A stretch of 13,001 nt of DNA from Alcaligenaceae bacterium. Its GTDB lineage: Bacteria; Pseudomonadota; Gammaproteobacteria; Burkholderiales; Burkholderiaceae. The translations under genes were made by a program, and so were the position numbers. The notes beneath the pieces were generated by a model. That model did not search any database. It was given only the letters and a program-made list of their open reading frames with translations, and was not told the origin of the DNA. Positions 1 to 7,450 of this stretch are shown here, piece by piece. The stretch's first letter is position 1. Every line of letters begins with the position of its first letter. Location: NCBI GenBank assembly GCA_947445495.1, contig CANFEI010000007.1, positions 1-13,001 on the forward strand. Direction: 5' to 3'.

Positions 1-381
1 CTGAATGTTTCCTCCTTCGAGCCTAACGGCACATGGTCGGTCTATGCTATTTACGCGCCAGAGAATCGCCAGCGAATTGAAGCGGCGATTCGCGAAGAGT
101 TTGAGCGTGCACTCAAGGATGGATTCACAGAAACGGAGGTCAAAGAGGCCATTGCTGCGTTGCTGAACTATCGCAAGCTCTCGCGTGCACAAGATACCAA
201 TCTAGTGAGTGCCTGGATTACCTATATGGATACCGGACGCGACTTCAAATGGTCGGCGGAGTCTGACAAAAAAGTAGCCGCATTAACTGTTGGTCAAGTC
301 AATGCGGCCTTGCGTAAATATCTGCAGCCACAAAACTTTAGTAGTGTGGCGGCAGGCGACTTTAAGAGAAAAACTCCTTAA
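1..381 (+). CDS. M16-family (pitrilysin-like) zinc peptidase, C-terminal 126 residues (5' end outside window)
   Basis: The frame is open from base 1 to the TAA at 379-381, so this is the tail of a longer gene. The visible protein resembles the C-terminal, non-catalytic M16 domain: an [11 protein letters not shown] entry strand, a helix rich in Glu and Arg, then a segment reading [11 protein letters not shown] and a closing K-Y-L-Q-P-Q-N-F motif. M16 proteins of this type are usually periplasmic or membrane-associated proteases of about 450 or 900 residues. The HxxEH zinc motif lies in the N-terminal domain and cannot be seen here, so whether this copy is catalytic is unknown. Its last 20 bases overlap the 3' end of the convergent dnaJ. 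The family call is from sequence pattern; substrate and location are not determined. Confidence 0.75.
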   Translation: MNVSSFEPNGTWSVYAIYAPENRQRIEAAIREEFERALKDGFTETEVKEAIAALLNYRKLSRAQDTNLVSAWITYMDTGRDFKWSAESDKKVAALTVGQVNAALRKYLQPQNFSSVAAGDFKRKTP

Positions 382-1492
382 CGCGATCGGTCCAGGATTT
401 GCTTTGCGGCGAGTGGCGTTCACCGCCCTCGCCTAGCGAAGCCTCGAACTGCCGCAAAATTGTCTTTTGCGTATCGTTAAGCTTGACCGGCGTTTCAACC
501 ACAACATGACAATACAAGTCACCGGGATACGCGCCACGCACGCCTTTGACTCCCTTTCCACGTAAACGGAAAGTCTTGCCGGACTGTGTACCTTCGGGAA
601 TTGAAATTTCAGCCTTGCCGCTGAGCGTAGGAACCTGAATCTCGCCGCCAAGCGCTGCGGTGGTGAAGGGGATCGTTAACTCACAATGCAAGTCATCATT
701 GTCGCGTTGGAAGATCTTGTGTTGCTTGATGTGAATTTCAACAAACAGGTCACCAGAGGGGCCGCCGTTGATACCTGGCTCTCCATTGCCTGACGAACGG
801 ATACGCATGCCGTCGTCAATACCGGCCGGAATCTTGACCTGTAGCGTCTTGTTGCGACGCGTGCGCCCCACACCATCGCAAGACACGCAAGGATCCGTGA
901 TCTCTTTGCCACTGCCATGACATGTAGGACACGTCTGCTGCACACTAAAAAAGCCCTGCTGCATGCGCACTGCACCGGAACCGCCACAAGTACGACAAGT
1001 CTTGGGGGATGTGCCTGGCTTAGCGCCACTCCCTTTACAAATCTCGCAGTTTTCCCAGCTCGGGACACGAATTTCTGTTTCAAAGCCGGCGGCCGCCTGT
1101 TCGAGCGTGATTTCCATTGAGTACTTCAGATCTGCGCCGCGATACACCTGCGGTCCGCCGCCACTACCGCCTCGCTGACGTGCACCACCAAAAATCTCAC
1201 CAAAGATGTCACCAAACGCATCACCAAAGCCGGCACCGCCCGCGCCACCCATACCCGCAGCATTCGGATCTACGCCCGCATGCCCGTAGCGGTCATAGGC
1301 CGTACGCTTGTTTTCATCGGAAAGAATTTCATAAGCCTCTTTGCCTTGTTTGAATTTCTCTTCGGCTTCCTTGCTATCGGGATTGCGGTCGGGATGGTAT
1401 TTCATCGCCAGCTTGCGATAGGCCTTTTTCAGGTCATCATCCGAAGCGTTTTTGGCCACACCAAGGGTTTCGTAAAAGTCGCGTTTTGCCAT
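362..1492 (-). CDS. dnaJ: Chaperone protein DnaJ (Hsp40 co-chaperone)
   Basis: A 376-residue type I DnaJ with the complete architecture. It delivers unfolded substrates to DnaK and stimulates its ATPase in the cytoplasm. The J domain is at residues 4-70 with the essential HPD at 33-35. A Gly/Phe-rich linker spans about 79-113. The zinc-binding domain has four CxxCxGxG repeats starting at C149, C166, C188 and C202; the fourth reads CVSCDGVG. The C-terminal substrate-binding domains follow to residue 376. Length matches the family (E. coli DnaJ is 376). ATG 1492 is the natural start, giving the typical M-A-K-R-D-F-Y N-terminus. It is the last gene of the grpE-dnaK-dnaJ run, 90 bases after dnaK, with a stem-loop in that gap. 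A small oddity is [11 protein letters not shown] in the J domain, where EI or EA is more usual than QG. Confidence 0.97.
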   Translation of the reverse strand: MAKRDFYETLGVAKNASDDDLKKAYRKLAMKYHPDRNPDSKEAEEKFKQGKEAYEILSDENKRTAYDRYGHAGVDPNAAGMGGAGGAGFGDAFGDIFGEIFGGARQRGGSGGGPQVYRGADLKYSMEITLEQAAAGFETEIRVPSWENCEICKGSGAKPGTSPKTCRTCGGSGAVRMQQGFFSVQQTCPTCHGSGKEITDPCVSCDGVGRTRRNKTLQVKIPAGIDDGMRIRSSGNGEPGINGGPSGDLFVEIHIKQHKIFQRDNDDLHCELTIPFTTAALGGEIQVPTLSGKAEISIPEGTQSGKTFRLRGKGVKGVRGAYPGDLYCHVVVETPVKLNDTQKTILRQFEASLGEGGERHSPQSKSWTDRVKEFFS

Positions 1493-1525
1493 GATCTCAG
1501 GCTCGTAAAAAGGTGAAACAGAAAA

Positions 1526-1559
1526 AGCTTGCCCGGGATGCTCTAAAAGAGTCCCGGGC
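1526..1559 (-). terminator. Stem-loop plus U-run between dnaK and dnaJ (attenuator or partial terminator)
   Basis: In the 90-base dnaK-dnaJ gap, arms GCCCGGGA (1531-1538) and TCCCGGGC (1552-1559) are perfectly complementary. Inside them a second pair, CTCT (1541-1544) and AGAG (1548-1551), is also complementary. Read on the minus strand the hairpin is followed by AAGC and then TTTTT (1522-1526 region), the form of a rho-independent terminator. No separate dnaJ promoter of the sigma-32 type is visible after it, so it probably lets some transcripts through (attenuation) or protects or marks processed dnaK mRNA. The structure is seen directly; the role is inferred. Confidence 0.7.
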
Positions 1560-1582
1560 GGATGCTACTGTGGTCTAGGCGA

Positions 1583-3526
1583 TCACTTCTGGTCGCGTTT
1601 GACTTCTTTAAACTCAGCATCGACAACATTGTCATCCGCTGGCTTGCTTGAACCTGGCTCTGCTCCACCAGGCGCACCGCCCGCTGCAGCTTGCGCTGCT
1701 TGGGCCTCGGCATACATCTTCTCGCCGAGTTTTTGCGAGGCCGTTGCAAGCGCCTCAACTTTGGCATCAATCGCAGCCTTATCGGCGCCACTCTTCAAGA
1801 CCTCTTCGACTTCAGCGATGGCGGCTTCGATTGCTGTTTTTTCAGCGACTTCGAGCTTATCACCGTACTCGGTCAAGGACTTGCGCGTAGCGTGCACCAG
1901 ACCATCCGCGCTGTTACGCGCCAAGGCCAACTCAGCCATGCGGTGATCTTCCTCGGCATTCGCCTCAGCGTCTTTCACCATACGTTGAATTTCTTCTTCG
2001 GTCAGGCCAGAGTTCGCCTTGATGGTGATCTTGTTCTCTTTGCCCGTACCTTTATCTTTGGCCGAGACGTGAACAATACCGTTCGCATCAATATCAAACG
2101 TCACTTCAATCTGCGGTGTGCCGCGTGGTGAAGGTGGAATACCCTCAAGGTTGAACTCACCGAGCGTCTTGTTACCCGCAGCGATTTCACGCTCACCCTG
2201 AAACACTTTAATGGTCACGGCTGGTTGATTGTCATCAGCGGTCGAGAACACTTGCGAGTGTCGGGTCGGGATCGTCGTGTTCTTGGTGATCATTTTGGTC
2301 ATCACGCCACCAAGTGTTTCAATACCAAGCGACAGAGGCGTCACGTCGAGCAACAACACATCTTTGCGATCGCCAGACAACACTGAGCCCTGGATCGCAG
2401 CACCTGCTGCAACCGCTTCATCGGGGTTGACGTCCTTACGTGGTTCGCGACCAAAAAACTCTTTGACCTTTTCCTGCACCTTAGGCATACGGGTCATACC
2501 GCCGACCAAAATCACATCGTCGATTTCACTGACCTTCACGCCTGCATCTTTAATCGCGATACGGCAAGGATCCATGGTGCGAGCGATCAGCTCTTCGACC
2601 AACGATTCGAGCTTGGCACGCGTCATCTTGAGGTTCAAGTGCTTGGGGCCAGATGCATCGGCAGTGATGTAAGGCAAATTGATTTCAGTTTGCTGGCTTG
2701 ACGACAGTTCAATCTTGGCTTTTTCAGCGGCTTCTTTCAAACGCTGCAACGCCAAGACGTCTTTGCCTAAGTCAACGCCCTGCTCTTTCTTGAACTCAGC
2801 GATCACGTATTCAATGATGCGTTGGTCGAAGTCTTCACCACCCAGGAACGTATCGCCATTGGTCGACAACACCTCAAACTGTTTCTCGCCATCCACATCC
2901 GCGATCTCAATGATCGAGATATCGAACGTGCCACCACCCAAGTCAAATACTGCGATCTTGCGATCACCTTTTTCGGACTTGTCCATGCCGAAGGCCAGCG
3001 CTGCTGCGGTTGGCTCGTTGATGATCCGCTTGACGTCCAGACCCGCAATACGGCCTGCGTCTTTGGTCGCTTGGCGCTGACTGTCATTAAAGTAAGCCGG
3101 CACGGTAATGACGGCCTCGGTTACTTCTTCGCCCAAAAAGTCTTCGGCGGTTTTTTTCATTTTGCGCAAAACGTCTGCTGCGACCTGCGAGGGTGCGAGT
3201 TTTTTATTTTGTGCTTCAACCCAGGCGTCGCCGTTATCGGCCTTGACGATCTTGTAAGGCATCAAATGGATGTCTTTCTGGACCGCGTCTTCTGTGAACT
3301 TGCGTCCAATCAGGCGCTTGACGGCATAGAGCGTATTCGTGGGGTTTGTGACAGCCTGACGTTTCGCTGGCGCGCCCACGAGTGTCTCACCGTCTTCCAT
3401 GTAGGCGACGATAGAGGGCGTGGTGCGCGCGCCCTCAGCGTTCTCAAGAATTTTGACCTGACCGCCGTCCATGACCGCCACACAACTGTTGGTGGTGCCA
3501 AGGTCGATACCGATAATCTTGCTCAT
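1583..3526 (-). CDS. dnaK: Chaperone protein DnaK (Hsp70)
   Basis: A 647-residue Hsp70, the ATP-driven chaperone that binds hydrophobic stretches of unfolded proteins with DnaJ and GrpE. It is slightly longer than E. coli DnaK (638). The nucleotide-binding domain carries [10 protein letters not shown] (5-14), the second phosphate motif FDLGGGTFD (194-202), and [12 protein letters not shown] (337-348). The interdomain linker [12 protein letters not shown] is at about 389-400, followed by the beta-sandwich substrate-binding domain (about 400-510) and the helical lid. The tail after residue 608 is Ala/Gly/Pro-rich and ends [14 protein letters not shown], a variant of the usual acidic Hsp70 tail. 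The ATG is preceded by an AAAGG ribosome binding site about 9 bases upstream. It lies 106 bases downstream of grpE and has its own sigma-32-like promoter in that gap. Confidence 0.99.
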   Translation of the reverse strand: MSKIIGIDLGTTNSCVAVMDGGQVKILENAEGARTTPSIVAYMEDGETLVGAPAKRQAVTNPTNTLYAVKRLIGRKFTEDAVQKDIHLMPYKIVKADNGDAWVEAQNKKLAPSQVAADVLRKMKKTAEDFLGEEVTEAVITVPAYFNDSQRQATKDAGRIAGLDVKRIINEPTAAALAFGMDKSEKGDRKIAVFDLGGGTFDISIIEIADVDGEKQFEVLSTNGDTFLGGEDFDQRIIEYVIAEFKKEQGVDLGKDVLALQRLKEAAEKAKIELSSSQQTEINLPYITADASGPKHLNLKMTRAKLESLVEELIARTMDPCRIAIKDAGVKVSEIDDVILVGGMTRMPKVQEKVKEFFGREPRKDVNPDEAVAAGAAIQGSVLSGDRKDVLLLDVTPLSLGIETLGGVMTKMITKNTTIPTRHSQVFSTADDNQPAVTIKVFQGEREIAAGNKTLGEFNLEGIPPSPRGTPQIEVTFDIDANGIVHVSAKDKGTGKENKITIKANSGLTEEEIQRMVKDAEANAEEDHRMAELALARNSADGLVHATRKSLTEYGDKLEVAEKTAIEAAIAEVEEVLKSGADKAAIDAKVEALATASQKLGEKMYAEAQAAQAAAGGAPGGAEPGSSKPADDNVVDAEFKEVKRDQK

Positions 3527-3560
3527 GGTGAATTACCTTTAAAGAAATCAGAATTTGGGG

Positions 3561-3585
3561 AATGCTTAAATGCTTTAGCGCTTTG
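3561..3585. repeat. Short direct repeats in the dnaK leader
   Basis: On the plus strand AATGCTTA (3561-3568) is followed at once by AATGCTTTA (3569-3577), and a weaker third copy, GCTTTG, starts at 3580, so the GCTT core recurs every 8 bases. It falls inside the roughly 70-base untranslated leader expected from the dnaK promoter. No CIRCE (TTAGCACTC-N9-GAGTGCTAA) is present. The repeat is visible; any function is unknown and it may be chance in AT-rich sequence. Confidence 0.4.
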
Positions 3586-3603
3586 AATACTTAGATGTTT
3601 TGT

Positions 3604-3631
3604 AATTGGGGGTTAACGAAGCAATTTCAAG
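3604..3631 (-). promoter_or_regulatory. Candidate sigma-32 (RpoH) heat-shock promoter for dnaK
   Basis: On the minus strand a -35 CTTGAA (3631-3626) is separated by 14 bases from CCCCAATT (3611-3604). This agrees with the known enterobacterial sigma-32 pattern CTTGAA, 13-15 bases, CCCCATNT. The -35 begins 1 base after the grpE TAG stop codon (3635-3633), so the promoter fills the grpE-dnaK gap. A transcript would start near 3597 and leave a leader of about 70 bases. The promoter upstream of grpE has the same spacing and the same CCCCCAA core. It would let dnaK and dnaJ be made in excess over GrpE. Prediction from sequence only. Confidence 0.75.
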
Positions 3632-3632
3632 C

Positions 3633-4217
3633 CTAAGACGAAACCGTGACCAGCGCAGGGCGCAGTACGCGCTCTGCGATCAAGTAGCCCTTCTGCAGGG
3701 TCTGCACAACCGTGTTGGGCTCTTGCTCGGCTGGTATGGTCGCAATCGCTTGGTGCTGATGCGGATCAAACTTGGTGCCTGCGGCAGGCGCGATTTCCTT
3801 CAAGTGATTTCGCTCAAAGGCACTCACTAGCTGCTTGAGGGTCATTTCGATCCCTGCACGCATGTCTTGGGCGCTCTGCTCTGTCTGAGCAAGCGCTGCC
3901 TCAAGACTATCCTTCACCGGCACAAGCCCTTCGGCGAACGACTCAATGCCGAACTTACGTGCTTTCGAGACTTCTTCCTGGGCGCGACGGCGAACGTTTT
4001 CCATTTCTGCGTGCGCACGCAACGCCTGATCTTTCTGCTCAGCGAGCTGCGCCTGCGCGGCTGCCAAATCGGCATGTAACTGCTGAATGGGGTCGAGCGA
4101 TTGGGCCTCAGCTTGGGCGGCCGGCTCGGACTGACCCTGAGCCGCGCTTTGCTCAGCCGACTTGTCAAGCGACGAATCGCCTGATGAATTGGCAGTCGGG
4201 TCTTGTTGAACGGTCAT
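3633..4217 (-). CDS. grpE: Nucleotide exchange factor GrpE
   Basis: A 194-residue GrpE (E. coli 197), the dimeric factor that releases ADP from DnaK and acts as a thermosensor. Residues 1-40 are a low-complexity, Gln/Ser/Ala-rich, probably disordered tail. A long coiled-coil helix spans roughly 41-95 and contains the conserved ENVRRRAQ stretch (73-80). The C-terminal beta domain holds FDPHQHQAI (150-158) and the GrpE signature region [12 protein letters not shown] to [10 protein letters not shown] (167-192). The ATG at 4217 has a strong GGAG site 7-8 bases upstream. It is the first gene of the grpE-dnaK-dnaJ run and follows a sigma-32-like promoter whose predicted start leaves only about 27 bases of leader. 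Confidence 0.97.
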   Translation of the reverse strand: MTVQQDPTANSSGDSSLDKSAEQSAAQGQSEPAAQAEAQSLDPIQQLHADLAAAQAQLAEQKDQALRAHAEMENVRRRAQEEVSKARKFGIESFAEGLVPVKDSLEAALAQTEQSAQDMRAGIEMTLKQLVSAFERNHLKEIAPAAGTKFDPHQHQAIATIPAEQEPNTVVQTLQKGYLIAERVLRPALVTVSS

Positions 4218-4251
4218 TGAATTTCTCCAGAAAATGCGTTGGTTGACACAA

Positions 4252-4279
4252 ACTTGGGGGCAATCCCCCCAGATTCAAG
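4252..4279 (-). promoter_or_regulatory. Candidate sigma-32 (RpoH) heat-shock promoter for grpE
   Basis: On the minus strand, -35 CTTGAA (4279-4274), a 14-base spacer, then -10 CCCCAAGT (4259-4252). This fits the sigma-32 pattern CTTGAA, 13-15 bases, CCCCATNT. The spacer contains GGGGGG, so with the -10 region it forms an inverted repeat GGGGG-CAAT-CCCCC on the plus strand (4256-4269), as also happens in the E. coli groE promoter. Expected start near 4245, about 27 bases before the grpE ATG. An A/T-rich dyad abuts the -35. Sequence-based prediction. Confidence 0.8.
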
Positions 4280-4281
4280 GT

Positions 4282-4299
4282 CAAAAACTGCAATTTTTG
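4282..4299. repeat. Dyad CAAAAA-N6-TTTTTG directly upstream of the grpE -35 box
   Basis: CAAAAA (4282-4287) and TTTTTG (4294-4299) are perfect inverted repeats around a 6-base centre, ending two bases upstream of the CTTGAA box. The position suits an UP-element (binding the alpha subunit of RNA polymerase) or a regulator site. The symmetry is seen; the function is inferred. Confidence 0.4.
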
Positions 4300-4331
4300 G
4301 ACAAATTCGAGTGGGTTTTAGGTAGATTTTG

Positions 4332-4356
4332 ACTAAAAACTAACTAAAACTTTAGT
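4332..4356. repeat. ACTAAAA direct repeats with overlapping inverted repeat, hemH-grpE gap
   Basis: ACTAAAA occurs at 4332 and again at 4343, 11 bases (one helical turn) apart. The second copy is half of a perfect inverted repeat, ACTAAA-AC-TTTAGT (4343-4356). It lies 34-73 bases after the hemH stop and 53-82 bases upstream of the grpE -35. It could be a weak AT-rich 3'-end structure for hemH or a protein site. No GC-rich stem is present, so an intrinsic terminator is unlikely. Confidence 0.35.
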
Positions 4357-4390
4357 AATGAGCAGAGCCAATCCAGCTAGACGTGAGTAA

Positions 4391-5461
4391 TCACTTTTCC
4401 ATTCGGACCTGCCAACCCTGCAACTGCGATTCAACCAAATCGGCTAACCCTACCATCCAGGCGGGATCATCGTTCAGTGCGGGAATATAACGAAACTGCT
4501 TGCCCCCCGCATGCAGGAAGGTCTCACGCACCTCGATACTGATTTCTTCAAGGGTCTCAAGGCAATCGGCCAAGAAACCTGGGCAGACGACATCGATCTC
4601 GGTCACGCCTTGTTGCGCCAGCTTTTCCAGCGTGGGCTCGGTGTAGGGCTCGAGCCACTTCGCCGGACCAAAACGGCTTTGAAAGGTGACTAAATATTGA
4701 TCGTCGCTCAAGCCCAATAAAGTCGCCAAGGCTCGCGCCGTCTCGTAACTGTCCCGACAATAGGGATCCCCCCTGTCAACGCATTGGCGCGGCAAGCCAT
4801 GAAAACTCATGACCAATTTCTGAGGACGACCCTGCGCCTGCCAAAGCGCCGAAATTTTGTCTGCTAGCGGCTGCAGAAAGGCGGGGGCCGTGTGGAAACG
4901 TTTGATGAACCGCAGCGCGGGTTGATTACGCATACGCGCCGCCACGCGCATAACCTCATCGACCACCGTTGCAGTGGTGCTCGACGCGTATTGTGGATAC
5001 ATCGGCACAACTAAGATGTGCTCGCAACCGCTATCGCGCAGATTGAGCATCGCGTCTTGAATGGACGGCTTGCCATAGCGCATCCCCGTCTGGACTTGCA
5101 CATCAAGCCCACGCTCGGACAGGATACGTTGCACACCCGCTGTCTGACGCTGCGTATAGACCAACAGCGGCGACCCGCCCTCCATCCAGATACTTTGATA
5201 GCGCGGTGCCAACTTGCGCGGACGCGCCATCAAAATTGGCCCATTCAAAATCGGCCACCAAAGCAACTTGGGGATCTCGATGACGCGGGGGTCGGAGAGA
5301 AACTCGCGCAAGTACTTACGAATTGCCGGCGCTGTGGGCGCCTCGGGTGTGCCGAGATTGACCAGCACCACACCTACGCGCGAGCGCGTAAGGGGTTCTG
5401 GCCACGACAAGAAACGCTTGCCATCGGCGCATTCGCGCTTAGGTTCAGGCCAAAATCGCAT
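4391..5461 (-). CDS. hemH: Ferrochelatase (protoheme ferro-lyase)
   Basis: A 356-residue ferrochelatase, which inserts Fe2+ into protoporphyrin IX in the last step of protoheme synthesis. The N-terminal motif GVVLVNLGTPEAP is at 30-42. The signature SFHGLPRQCVDRGDPYC begins at 219 and contains the catalytic His221. TFQSRFGPAKWLEPYT is at 259-274. The conserved acidic site is in CLETLEEI (300-307). I chose ATG 5461, which leaves one base between the hrcA stop (TAG, 5465-5463) and the start, with GGAA 6 bases upstream. An in-frame extension to a TTG at 5527 would lie wholly inside hrcA and adds residues that do not look like the family. The junction implies co-transcription, and probably coupled translation, with hrcA. 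Confidence 0.96.
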   Translation of the reverse strand: MRFWPEPKRECADGKRFLSWPEPLTRSRVGVVLVNLGTPEAPTAPAIRKYLREFLSDPRVIEIPKLLWWPILNGPILMARPRKLAPRYQSIWMEGGSPLLVYTQRQTAGVQRILSERGLDVQVQTGMRYGKPSIQDAMLNLRDSGCEHILVVPMYPQYASSTTATVVDEVMRVAARMRNQPALRFIKRFHTAPAFLQPLADKISALWQAQGRPQKLVMSFHGLPRQCVDRGDPYCRDSYETARALATLLGLSDDQYLVTFQSRFGPAKWLEPYTEPTLEKLAQQGVTEIDVVCPGFLADCLETLEEISIEVRETFLHAGGKQFRYIPALNDDPAWMVGLADLVESQLQGWQVRMEK

Positions 5462-5462
5462 G

Positions 5463-6482
5463 CTAATTCCGTTCGGAAGGGTGATGACTAAGCGCGCTCG
5501 AGAGCAAGCGCGCAGTGATATCGACAATAGGGATCACACGCTCATACGCCATACGTGTGGGACCAATGACGCCGAGTGTGCCAATGATATGGCCATCAAT
5601 GCTATAGGGAGCGGTAATCACCGACAAATCCTCGGTGGGTACGAGTTCGGAGTCGCCCCCGATGTAAATCTGCACTCCCTGCGCACGACTGGATACCTCG
5701 AGGAGCTGCATCAGATCGGTTTTCTTTTCAAAGAGAGAAAAGGTTTTGCGCAGGCGATCCATATCACTGGCGAGTTCGTTGACATCCAGTAATTTGCGTT
5801 CGCCTGAAATCACGACCGTCTCACCTTCATCAGCCGCCTCGGCACCAGCCTCGACGGCCGCCTGCATCAGGCGCGACATATCTTCTTGCAAGCGCGCCAA
5901 GTCATGCGAGAGCGTCTGGCGTACCTCGGCAAACGACTTTCCCGCAAAATTGTGATTAAAGAAATTGGCGGCCTCAATGAGCGCGGTGTTGGTGTAGTCA
6001 CGCGGGGTCAATAAGATACGGTTCTGGACGTCGCCATCGGGGGTCACGATAATCAGCAAAATCCGTTTTTCAGACAAACGGATAAATTCAATTTGCCGAA
6101 ATACCTGCGCCCGACGTGGCGACAACACGACCCCCGCAAACTGCGTTAGGCTCGAAAGCATCGAGGCGGCGGCGTTGACCGCACGCGAGGGATCGGAGGC
6201 CGATTGCAAATCACGCACATTGACTGTAGATACCAGCTCAAAGGGCCGGGCAGTCAGCATGGTGTCAACAAACAAACGATAGCCGCGTGGTGTGGGGATC
6301 CGACCAGCCGACGTGTGCGGACTGTGAATCAGACCGAGCTCTTCGAGATCGGCCATCACATTTCGGATTGTGGCGGGCGACAGATCAAAGAGCTTGGAGA
6401 GCGTGCGTGAGCCGACGGGCTGGCCGTCGTCGATATATCGTTCAATTAATGCTTTGAGAAGCGCGCGTGCACGATCATCCAT
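5463..6482 (-). CDS. hrcA: Heat-inducible transcription repressor HrcA
   Basis: A 339-residue HrcA, the repressor that binds CIRCE operators (TTAGCACTC-N9-GAGTGCTAA) of chaperone genes and is itself kept active by GroEL. The N-terminal winged helix-turn-helix spans about 1-75: [19 protein letters not shown] (23-41) is the recognition region and [16 protein letters not shown] (58-73) the wing. The GAF-like and dimerisation domains follow. ATG 6482 has AGGG 5 bases upstream and is divergent from nadK. No CIRCE is visible in front of hrcA, grpE or dnaK, so its targets, probably groESL, lie elsewhere. It is immediately followed by hemH with a 1-base gap. Confidence 0.96.
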   Translation of the reverse strand: MDDRARALLKALIERYIDDGQPVGSRTLSKLFDLSPATIRNVMADLEELGLIHSPHTSAGRIPTPRGYRLFVDTMLTARPFELVSTVNVRDLQSASDPSRAVNAAASMLSSLTQFAGVVLSPRRAQVFRQIEFIRLSEKRILLIIVTPDGDVQNRILLTPRDYTNTALIEAANFFNHNFAGKSFAEVRQTLSHDLARLQEDMSRLMQAAVEAGAEAADEGETVVISGERKLLDVNELASDMDRLRKTFSLFEKKTDLMQLLEVSSRAQGVQIYIGGDSELVPTEDLSVITAPYSIDGHIIGTLGVIGPTRMAYERVIPIVDITARLLSSALSHHPSERN

Positions 6483-6510
6483 GATTGCCCTATTTTACCT
6501 TCCCCGACCC

Positions 6511-6537
6511 TATAATCGGTTAGTTTTTCGACGATTA
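6511..6537. promoter_or_regulatory. hrcA-nadK divergent promoter region: TATAAT box and dyad
   Basis: The 63-base gap between the divergent hrcA and nadK holds a perfect TATAAT on the plus strand (6511-6516), 29 bases before the nadK ATG. The best -35-like match, TTGCCC (6485-6490), is 20 bases upstream, longer than ideal. The box overlaps the left arm of an inverted repeat, TAATCG (6513-6518) and CGATTA (6532-6537), with a 13-base spacer. A repressor or activator site is possible. On the minus strand there is a TAAAAT (6497-6492) but no matching -35. The motifs are seen; their use is inferred. Confidence 0.45.
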
Positions 6538-6545
6538 AGGCTCGC

Positions 6546-7445
6546 ATGCACTTTCCCACCATCGCGCTTATCGGCAGATATCAAGACTCGGGCCTGCACG
6601 CCCCGCTGCGTGCGCTCGCGACCCTGCTCGGTCAGGACGGTCGCAAGGTCCTCATCGAAGCAGACACTGCCCGGAACACTGGGGTCACTGAGTACCCCAC
6701 CGTAACGTTTCCACAAATTGGACAACAAGCCAGCCTCGCCATTGTCATGGGCGGTGACGGCACCATGCTCGGGGCAGCCCGCCACCTCGCACCTTTCGAC
6801 GTGCCCGTCGTCGGAATCAACCATGGGCGGCTGGGTTTTATCACCGACATCCCCGTTGAGGCCGCCCAGGTCGCCCTGACGGATCTTTTGCAAGGTCGCT
6901 ACGAAACTGAAAAGCGCATGCTTCTCAGTGCCACGGTCTGGCGCGGCGATCAGCAAATGTACACAGCCACCGCGCTCAATGACGTCGTACTCAGCCGTGC
7001 TGGCCGAGGGGGAATGATTGAGGTGCGCGTCGAAATCGACGGCACCTATATGTACACACAGCGTGCAGACGGAATGATCGTGGCTACCCCAACCGGTTCC
7101 ACCGCGTACGCCCTGTCCTCTGCTGGTCCAATTTTGCACCCCGAAATCAGCGCGATGGTACTCGTGCCCGTTGCACCCCAAACGCTCTCGAATCGCCCTA
7201 TCGTGATTCCCGCAGATGGCGTCCTGAACATGACGCTCACAGCCATGGCCCGCGTCGAGGCCGGTGCGAGCGTACATTTTGACATGCAGACGTGGTCTGA
7301 CTTATTGCCCGGCGATCGCATCGTCGTGCAACGCGCCACACATACCATCCGCTTTTTACATCCAGCAGGCTACAACTTTTTTTCTACACTGCGACGCAAG
7401 CTCGACTGGAACCGCATGCCACGCTTCGGTAGCGAAGGGGACTAG
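6546..7445 (+). CDS. nadK: NAD kinase (ATP-NAD kinase)
   Basis: A 299-residue NAD kinase, which phosphorylates NAD to NADP in the cytoplasm and so sets the NADPH supply. Key motifs in order: MGGDGTMLGAARHL (68-81) with the GGDGT loop and catalytic Asp71, INHGRLGFITDI (91-102), ALNDVVLSR (143-151) and the nucleotide-binding stretch DGMIVATPTGSTAYALSSAG (175-194). Length matches the E. coli enzyme (292). ATG 6546 follows an AAGG site at 5 bases. It is transcribed away from hrcA and is followed by recN after 5 bases, so the two form an operon. The grouping of hrcA, nadK and recN is common in proteobacteria. Confidence 0.97.
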   Translation: MHFPTIALIGRYQDSGLHAPLRALATLLGQDGRKVLIEADTARNTGVTEYPTVTFPQIGQQASLAIVMGGDGTMLGAARHLAPFDVPVVGINHGRLGFITDIPVEAAQVALTDLLQGRYETEKRMLLSATVWRGDQQMYTATALNDVVLSRAGRGGMIEVRVEIDGTYMYTQRADGMIVATPTGSTAYALSSAGPILHPEISAMVLVPVAPQTLSNRPIVIPADGVLNMTLTAMARVEAGASVHFDMQTWSDLLPGDRIVVQRATHTIRFLHPAGYNFFSTLRRKLDWNRMPRFGSEGD

Positions 7446-7450
7446 CGCCC

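Noticed and set aside
2822..3586. A 254-codon open frame on the plus strand opposite dnaK
   Set aside because: It is antisense to the conserved DnaK ATPase domain, shows no recognisable domain, and is expected from codon bias of the true gene. Similar frames opposite hrcA, nadK and dapB were rejected for the same reason.
5462..5527. An N-terminal extension of hemH to a TTG at 5527
   Set aside because: It lies inside hrcA, adds 22 non-family residues, and the ATG at 5461 has a ribosome binding site and gives a normal ferrochelatase.
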